Made by a program: the position numbers and the translations under genes. Source: Phycisphaerae bacterium (GTDB taxonomy: Bacteria; Planctomycetota; Phycisphaerae; UBA1845; Fen-1342). From it: a DNA stretch of 47,432 nt. Numbering within the stretch: the stretch's first letter is position 1; each line of letters opens with the position of its first letter. This document shows positions 42,724 through 47,432 of this stretch, one piece after another. The stretch spans positions 1 through 47,432 of the forward strand of contig JAJVHV010000008.1 in the NCBI GenBank assembly GCA_022072445.1, in the 5' to 3' direction. Under the pieces are notes generated by a model. The model saw nothing but the letters and a program-made list of their open reading frames with translations, searched no databases and was not told the origin of the DNA.

Positions 42724-44658
42724 ATGTGCAGGCGTGGGCGGGTCAAACGAATGCGGGCGAGTTGCTGCGCGCGGGTCGCGTGTGGTGCGATCGGCGCGCT
42801 GGTTGCAGTCGGCGGGGGGGGGGGGGCGCCAAGCGTCTTAGGGGGTGATCCGTTCTGGGGGATGTCGAAGAGCACGGGCCAGTCGGCGAAACTCGAGCCG
42901 ACGGTCGCGGTCGGGCAGAATCGGATTGTCCAGGTCGGCAACACCCGGATCATCGTGTATGACCGCGACGGCGTCGAGCAGTGGCGCGCGCGGCTGGGAG
43001 TCGGCGAGGATTCGAGTTTCGCGACTGATTTCTGGGACGGCCTCGATTCAGAGCTGATCGGCACGACCGACGCACGGGTGATCTATGACCAGTTCACGAG
43101 CCGGTTCATCGTCACGATTCTCGAATGGGGTGTTCCGCAGCATCAGCCACCGACCAAAGACCGGATCCTGATTGCGGTATCCAAGGGCGGAACGAATGAC
43201 CCGGTCGACGCTTCGGGCGACTACGGGTCCGGCAGCGGGTCGTGGTACAAGTTTGCGGTCGACGCTCAGCGGGTTCCGACGGGTTGTCAGACTGAGTACG
43301 GCGTTGACTACCCTGGTTTGGGATGCACGGCCAACTGGATCGCGGCCACGAGTCGCGCGGTGGATTATTCGGGCACGGAATGCTTCAAGGGTCACGCCGC
43401 ACACATCCTGCGGAAACCGCCCACGGGTGTGTGGACGTATCAGTCGGGTTATTACAGCAGCGCCTCGAACTACGTTGTGGCCTGGATTGCCAATCCGTAT
43501 CCGGAGGATGAATTGCTTGCGCTGCCGATGCCGGCGCACGTGTTCGGATCGCAGGCGACCGAGACGCTTTATCTGGCGCAGTTGGCGGCGAAGAACGTCT
43601 CGGGCCAGGGCAAGCTGCGCGTTCACAAGATCACGGACCCGTTCGGAAGCCTCGCGCTGACATCGGCCGAGTTTGGCGTGGGTGCGGTCAATGCAGACAA
43701 TCAGCAGTTCCAAAGTCAGCTTTGTCCGGGAGCGGACTTTGGAGATGTCAGTCGCTCGTTGGGCAACGTTCAGAACGCTGTATTCCGCGATAGCGCATTG
43801 TATCTCAGTTATGAGCACGCCGCATCGGCTGTCGGCGGTGGTCCAACCTCGCGCGTGGTCGCCCGCTGGCACGTTCTCGACACTACGAACTGGCCTCCGT
43901 CGCTCAGCCAGACCGGTGTGCTGGACGGCGGTCGAATCTTCAAGAGCGACAACCCGATCGCGGATCGACCGATTCACTTCATGTATCCGATGGTCATGCC
44001 GTGCGAGGACGGTAGCATGGGGCTATTCGTCACGCGCGTGTATTCTGGGAGCTACGTCAATCTGTATTTCACAGGCCGTCGTTCGGGTGATCCTCCAAGT
44101 CAGTTGACGGCGCCGATGGCGCTTCTTCAGGCTGCACCTGCGGGCGTTCGCGTGCCCAGCAAGTGGGGGGAATATGAGGGTATCGCATTGGATCCGACCG
44201 ACGGCAATCGCGTTTGGGCGACGGCGCAGCTTGGCCGCTGCGCTGGCGCGTGCGTGCCGTGCACCGAAGACGGCGAGTACGAGGAAGTCTACCACACCGC
44301 GATCGGCAGCTACAAAGTCCCCGCGTCGACGACGACGTATCAGCTCACGCTTCAGCGCCAGAGCGGACAGAAACCGTCGTCGCTGACCATCAAGTACACG
44401 CCGCCCGAGATCGTCTCCGCCTACAGCGACATCACCCTCAGCAGTTCGACACCGACGGCGGTGCTGACGTTTCCGCTCGGGACTGCCGTGACGTTGCGCG
44501 CCCCCGACCTGGAGTCGCTCTCGCCGCCGTGGGGATTCCGGCACTGGCTGGTCGACGGTGTGCAGGTGATCGGCCAGGATCATCCGCGGCAGATCACAAT
44601 CAACATGAGCGCGAACCACACGGCGGTGCCGGTTTATCTCCCGTCGGCGTATCCGTGA
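42724..44658 (+). CDS. Large secreted beta-propeller surface protein with InlB-B-like C-terminal domain
   Basis: A 644-residue protein from ATG 42724, with GGAGG at 42714-42718. The signal peptide MCRRGRVKRMRASCCARVACGAIGALVAVGG runs into a stretch encoded by 13 consecutive G residues (42814-42826). Residues ~50-500 are propeller-like (LEPTVAVGQNRIVQVGNTRIIVYDRDG, ARVIYDQFTSRFIVTILEW, DPTDGNRVWATAQ) and have many Cys. The last ~100 residues (TAVLTFPLGTAVTLRAPDLESLSPPWGFRHWLVDGVQ...NMSANHTAVPVY) resemble a divergent InlB B-repeat. Parts of that domain recur as remnants at 45540-45613 and 46384-46601. Probably surface-exposed; function unknown. Confidence 0.78.
   Translation: MCRRGRVKRMRASCCARVACGAIGALVAVGGGGGAPSVLGGDPFWGMSKSTGQSAKLEPTVAVGQNRIVQVGNTRIIVYDRDGVEQWRARLGVGEDSSFATDFWDGLDSELIGTTDARVIYDQFTSRFIVTILEWGVPQHQPPTKDRILIAVSKGGTNDPVDASGDYGSGSGSWYKFAVDAQRVPTGCQTEYGVDYPGLGCTANWIAATSRAVDYSGTECFKGHAAHILRKPPTGVWTYQSGYYSSASNYVVAWIANPYPEDELLALPMPAHVFGSQATETLYLAQLAAKNVSGQGKLRVHKITDPFGSLALTSAEFGVGAVNADNQQFQSQLCPGADFGDVSRSLGNVQNAVFRDSALYLSYEHAASAVGGGPTSRVVARWHVLDTTNWPPSLSQTGVLDGGRIFKSDNPIADRPIHFMYPMVMPCEDGSMGLFVTRVYSGSYVNLYFTGRRSGDPPSQLTAPMALLQAAPAGVRVPSKWGEYEGIALDPTDGNRVWATAQLGRCAGACVPCTEDGEYEEVYHTAIGSYKVPASTTTYQLTLQRQSGQKPSSLTIKYTPPEIVSAYSDITLSSSTPTAVLTFPLGTAVTLRAPDLESLSPPWGFRHWLVDGVQVIGQDHPRQITINMSANHTAVPVYLPSAYP
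42814..42826 (+). repeat. Homopolymer G13 tract in a coding region
   Basis: Thirteen consecutive G bases encode Gly residues in the signal-peptide region of the surface protein. A change of one base would shift the frame. Such tracts are known phase-variation sites, but could also be a sequencing weak point. Confidence 0.8.
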
Positions 44659-44892
44659 GGATTCGGAGGACTATCATCATGTCAAGTCGTAGCTTCTCAT
44701 TGCTGCTCGTCGTCGTACTCGGTGCGGCAAGCGCGCCCGCCCAGCCCAAGGTCCGGTTCTTCTTTGACAGGCAGGGCGCGGCCGAACAGGAAGATCGTGG
44801 CATTGGTGACCTCTTTTTTGAAAACCCTGTTGCGGATGGTTCAGAACGCCTGTACTTGTACGGTCAGTTTCTGAGTCGCGTCGTCAGCACGT
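44599..44892. repeat. About 290-bp direct repeat, copy 1 (period 955 bp)
   Basis: Nearly identical to 45554-45847 (about seven differences). It covers the end of the big surface gene, the gap and the first ~70 codons of PEP-CTERM copy 1. A tandem duplication made copy 2. Confidence 0.88.
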
Positions 44893-45425
44893 GGGAGGGA
44901 ATTGGGCTCGATATTGAGATATCGGGAGGAGGGACGATTACCGCCTGGAACATTTACAACCATAACACCGGACTCGGCGTTCCGCGTTGGACCGGGATGA
45001 GCAAGAAGATGGGCGCCACTCCGACAACGAAGCTCGACGATCTGTTCATGCTCAGCATTGGTTCACCCTTCTTTGGGCTACGACTCAAGGACGCCGAGAC
45101 GATCGATTTCAAGCACTTTCGCGAACACCAGGAAGACGGGATCACGGCCTTCGGAAATACGCTGCTCGGTTACATCGACGTGAGTTCGAACGGAAGCCTG
45201 TATTCCGAAATCCGCCTGGGCGTTGGAGCACATGGGATTTCGTCGCTCGAGGGCGGCGTGACGCCGAAGGAGATCGCGTTTGGCTTCGGCGACGAGGGCG
45301 CCGGCATCTGGAGCAACAGCTACGGCATGCAGAGCCCGATCGCCGACGCGGTGATTATCCCCGAGCCGGCCACGCTCGGGCTGATGCTCGTGGCGGCGAG
45401 CGTGTGGCGAATGCGGCGGCGCTGA
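44679..45425 (+). CDS. PEP-CTERM surface protein, tandem copy 1
   Basis: A 248-residue protein from ATG 44679; ribosome binding site GGAGGA at about 44666-44671. The signal peptide MSSRSFSLLLVVVLGAASAPAQ is followed by a beta-rich domain (VRFFFDRQGAAEQEDRGIGDLFFENPVADGSERLYLYGQF; GLDIEISGGGTITAWNIYNH). The tail IPEPATLGLMLVAASVWRMRRR is a standard PEP-CTERM sorting signal. Its N-terminal third is almost identical to the copy at 45634, and the C-terminal third is similar (GVTPKEIAFGFGDEGAGIWSNSYGMQSPIADA), while the middle has diverged. Function unknown; exosortase processing is predicted by the tail. Confidence 0.86.
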   Translation: MSSRSFSLLLVVVLGAASAPAQPKVRFFFDRQGAAEQEDRGIGDLFFENPVADGSERLYLYGQFLSRVVSTWEGIGLDIEISGGGTITAWNIYNHNTGLGVPRWTGMSKKMGATPTTKLDDLFMLSIGSPFFGLRLKDAETIDFKHFREHQEDGITAFGNTLLGYIDVSSNGSLYSEIRLGVGAHGISSLEGGVTPKEIAFGFGDEGAGIWSNSYGMQSPIADAVIIPEPATLGLMLVAASVWRMRRR

Positions 45426-45539
45426 CAAGTCATGCAGGATGGGTATCGCTCGGCGCCGGCCGGTCCACCGGCCGAAACGGGTGTTCGAGCGGAGCGATGC
45501 CCACCACGGTGTCAAACGCGCAGCGGCCCAGGATCACCC

Positions 45540-45613
45540 GCGGCCAGATCAAGATCAACATGAGCGCGAACCACACGGCGGTGCCGGTTTATCTCCCGTC
45601 GGCGTATCCGTGA
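45540..45613 (+). pseudogene. Remnant of the InlB-B-like domain 3' end (duplicated)
   Basis: Sequence coding for INMSANHTAVPVYLPSAYP with a stop, identical to the end of the large surface gene but without the rest of the gene. It is a passenger of the 955-bp tandem duplication and no longer has a start. Confidence 0.7.
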
Positions 45614-45847
45614 GGATTCGGAGGACTATCATCATGTCAAGTCGTAGCTTCTCATTGCTGCTCGTCGTCGTACTCGGTGCGGCGAGCGCACCAGCCCAGC
45701 CCAAGGTCCGGTTCTTCTTTGACAGGCAGGGCGCGGCCGAACAGGAAGATCGTGGCATTGGTGACCTCTTTTTCGAAAACCCTGTTGCGGATGGTTCAGA
45801 ACGCCTTTACTTGTACGGTCAGTTTCTGAGCCGCGTCGTCAGCACGT
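45554..45847. repeat. About 290-bp direct repeat, copy 2
   Basis: Second copy of 44599-44892; offset 955 bp. See the first copy for details. Confidence 0.88.
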
Positions 45848-46383
45848 GGCAGACCATTGGGCTGGACATTGAAGTCAGCGGCGGCGGCGTGATCACGTCG
45901 TGGAGTATCTACAATCACACGATGGCAACGGGCTTCGCACGCTGGACAGGCATTTCCAAGAAGGATGGCGTGGGCCCCATCACAAAGTTAGACGACGTTC
46001 TCATGGGTGCGATTCTGAATTTCAACTTTGGGCTTCAGCTCAAGCACGCCGAGACGGTCGATGTCAAGCACTTCCGCAACCAGCAGGAGGATGGCGTCGG
46101 CGCGTATGGTAACACGCTGCTCGGCTATATCGACGTGAGCTCAAACGGAGAACCGTATTCCGAAGTCCGCCTTGGCGTCGGCACGAATGGAATCTGGTCA
46201 CTGGAGGGCGGTGTCACGCCAAAGGAGATCGCTTTCGGCTTCGGCGATGAGGACGCGGGCATCTGGAGTAACAGCTACGGCATGCAAAGCCCGATCGCCG
46301 ACGCAACCATCACACCCGAGCCGGCGACGCTGCTGCTTCTGATAGGCGCGGGCTCCGCCGTGGCATCTACGCGACGCCGTTAG
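45634..46383 (+). CDS. PEP-CTERM surface protein, tandem copy 2
   Basis: A 249-residue protein from ATG 45634, same ribosome binding site as copy 1. Signal peptide MSSRSFSLLLVVVLGAASAPAQ. The domain is as in copy 1 but with changes in the middle (SGGGVITSWSIYNHTMATGFARWTGISKK, LDDVLMGAILNFNFGLQLKHAETVDVKHF). The tail TPEPATLLLLIGAGSAVASTRRR is a functional-looking PEP-CTERM signal. A remnant of the InlB-B-like domain starts right after its stop. Confidence 0.86.
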   Translation: MSSRSFSLLLVVVLGAASAPAQPKVRFFFDRQGAAEQEDRGIGDLFFENPVADGSERLYLYGQFLSRVVSTWQTIGLDIEVSGGGVITSWSIYNHTMATGFARWTGISKKDGVGPITKLDDVLMGAILNFNFGLQLKHAETVDVKHFRNQQEDGVGAYGNTLLGYIDVSSNGEPYSEVRLGVGTNGIWSLEGGVTPKEIAFGFGDEDAGIWSNSYGMQSPIADATITPEPATLLLLIGAGSAVASTRRR

Positions 46384-46601
46384 CCGTGCTCAACGCCGGG
46401 CACACGTCCGAGGGCCGTAACTACGCTAATGGCGCGAACGTCACGCTGCGCGCGCTGAACATCAGCGGATACGACTTCAAGCACTGGACGATCAACGGCT
46501 TGCAGGTAGCGTCGCCGGTGCCGGGCCAACCGCCGCCGCGGCAAATCAACGTGCTCTTGTCCGGCAATATCACCGCCGTTCCGGTCTACAAGCTTCCGTA
46601 G
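46384..46601 (+). pseudogene. Second, longer remnant of the InlB-B-like domain
   Basis: A frame of ~71 codons without a proper start or ribosome binding site, encoding ANVTLRALNISGYDFKHWTINGLQV and later RQINVLLSGNITAVPVY. It matches the C-terminal domain of the large surface protein in diverged form. It sits immediately after the PEP-CTERM copy 2 stop and before the third PEP-CTERM gene, repeating the arrangement seen at 44400-44679. Confidence 0.65.
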
Positions 46602-46617
46602 CTCTAGGGGTACACAC

Positions 46618-47331
46618 ATGAGGTACACCATCACCTTTCTACTCGCCGCGGGCGTCGTTTTTGCGTGGCCGCCAGAAGCATCACCCCAGGGCGCACGCTT
46701 CTGGTTCTCTCGCGCCGGAGCAGACGAGTTCGAACCAATCAGCGGCACGCCCAGCGACTTCGTCGACTTTGACAACGGCGGCATTCCATACGTCGTCAGC
46801 GACGTGGCGTCGGTTGACTTATTCGTGTGGGGATCGCTGGGTACTCTCGTCGACCGATACAACCGACTCGCGTTTGATATCAACGTGTACCCTTTCATGG
46901 GGGATGTTTGGCTATCAGACTCACAGTTCTATCAGGGCGTTGATTCCGCGGGAACACCACGGTGGACCGTTGTCGAGCAAGGAACTCGGATGATGCACAC
47001 CCTGCAGGATAGTGTGATGTTGACTGTCGGCGGTGCCCGCGGTTTCGCTGAGCCGCCACCCTACGACCTGCAATACGACCCGACGACGCGCTCGCTGCTC
47101 CTGGGCGTCATCACGCTTTCCATGACGCCCGGCGCGCAGGCCGACATTTTCTTCGGCGTCGGCACGCCCGGCTTCGACGCCATCCCCGACATTTACGACA
47201 TCTATTTCGGCTGGGGCGACGGACTCGTCGACCGGACCGAGTGGGGTTTCGAAAGCACATTCGCCGACGCGCGCATCGTTCCCGAGCCGGCGGCGCTGCT
47301 ATTAGTAGAGCCTATCCCAAAACCACTTTGA
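46618..47331 (+). CDS. PEP-CTERM-like surface protein with IS-truncated tail
   Basis: A 237-residue protein from ATG 46618, ribosome binding site AGGGG. Signal peptide MRYTITFLLAAGVVFAWP. The body is distantly like the two copies before it (ARFWFSRAGADEFEPISGTPSDFVDFDNG; DIYDIYFGWGDG). The C-terminus reads VPEPAALLLVEPIPKPL: the PEP motif and helix start are there, but the basic end is lost because the IS end begins at 47308 and supplies the last codons and stop. So sorting by exosortase is probably lost. Original function unknown. Confidence 0.78.
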   Translation: MRYTITFLLAAGVVFAWPPEASPQGARFWFSRAGADEFEPISGTPSDFVDFDNGGIPYVVSDVASVDLFVWGSLGTLVDRYNRLAFDINVYPFMGDVWLSDSQFYQGVDSAGTPRWTVVEQGTRMMHTLQDSVMLTVGGARGFAEPPPYDLQYDPTTRSLLLGVITLSMTPGAQADIFFGVGTPGFDAIPDIYDIYFGWGDGLVDRTEWGFESTFADARIVPEPAALLLVEPIPKPL

Positions 47332-47432
47332 GCAGTAATAATGTGCATCCGAGGTGCAAGAACCCTTGAAACAGTGGCGTCGACTTTTCCCAGCGAATGC
47401 ACAAGCGGCGGAAGTTCTGAATCCAGGCGATC
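47308..47432 (-). mobile_element. End of an IS5-like insertion sequence (partial)
   Basis: The terminal sequence GAGCCTATCCCAAAACC begins at 47308 and matches the usual IS5-family end (GAGCCTGTCCCAAAACC type). It extends beyond the window. The insertion lies inside the PEP-CTERM coding tail; the base pair TA before it may be part of a target duplication. Confidence 0.75.
47312..47431 (-). CDS. IS5-like transposase, C-terminal end (partial)
   Basis: The minus-strand frame is open from the right edge to a TAG at 47312-47314. It encodes IQNFRRLCIRWEKSTPLFQG followed by FLHLGCTLLLL and a short end, the usual C-terminus of IS5-family (IS427/IS1031-like) DDE transposases, which end with RRL-x-RWEK and a FLHLAC helix. 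The catalytic part lies off the window. The short distance between stop and element end is typical for IS5. Confidence 0.8.
   Translation of the reverse strand: MAWIQNFRRLCIRWEKSTPLFQGFLHLGCTLLLLKVVLG

Overview
The window is GC-rich DNA that looks like a chromosome segment of a planctomycete (Planctomycetota, possibly Phycisphaerae-like; this is inference, as no rRNA or marker gene is present). Supporting signs are a DUF1800/DUF1501 pair, dockerin-like domains on non-cellulosomal secreted proteins, many PEP-CTERM proteins, a prepilin-like protein with a C-terminal DGH motif, long secreted beta-propeller proteins, and interspersed short repeats of a kind often seen in these genomes.

Region 1 (1-8400) is a sulfur island. 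A sigma-54-dependent activator (running off the left edge) is divergent from a sulfate ABC operon: binding protein, CysT, CysW, CysA. Cysteine dioxygenase, an outer-membrane porin-like barrel and a small lipoprotein follow in the same direction, ending at a strong hairpin. A -24/-12 promoter with correct spacing lies in the AT-rich divergent region, and a 13-bp perfect hairpin sits in the leader. Region 2 (8500-15300) holds a secreted metalloprotease, a sodium:solute symporter coupled to an ExoD-like protein, and a HEAT-repeat protein coupled to an unknown secreted protein.

Region 3 (15300-24560) is repeat-rich and encodes exported proteins. It has a gene-poor repeat block (REP-like palindrome, MITE-like element, 55-bp tandem repeats), two tandemly duplicated beta-propeller/dockerin genes, a copper-radical oxidase (AA5, galactose/glyoxal oxidase-like) whose signal peptide is out of frame with its body, the DUF1501 and DUF1800 genes separated by a 65-bp tandem repeat, and a VOC protein.

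Region 4 (24700-29531) is the most interesting. trpD is divergent from a well-formed cobalamin riboswitch, which heads a three-gene unit: a PEP-CTERM surface protein, a PQQ-like beta-propeller and a prepilin-like protein (the last two overlap by 4 nt). None is a recognised B12 enzyme or transporter, so this may be an uncharacterised corrinoid-responsive surface system.

Region 5 (29582-40323) has housekeeping and envelope genes: cinA, a TPR protein, a VKOR-DsbA fusion, a GT39-like glycosyltransferase, a TrmH-type methyltransferase, an M16 peptidase-like protein without its zinc motif, and an alkaline-phosphatase-superfamily enzyme. Region 6 (40600-47432) encodes a secreted unknown, a TadG-like protein, a large surface beta-propeller with a G13 tract in its signal peptide, and an expanding array of PEP-CTERM genes with duplicated domain remnants. 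The last PEP-CTERM gene is cut by the end of an IS5-like element.
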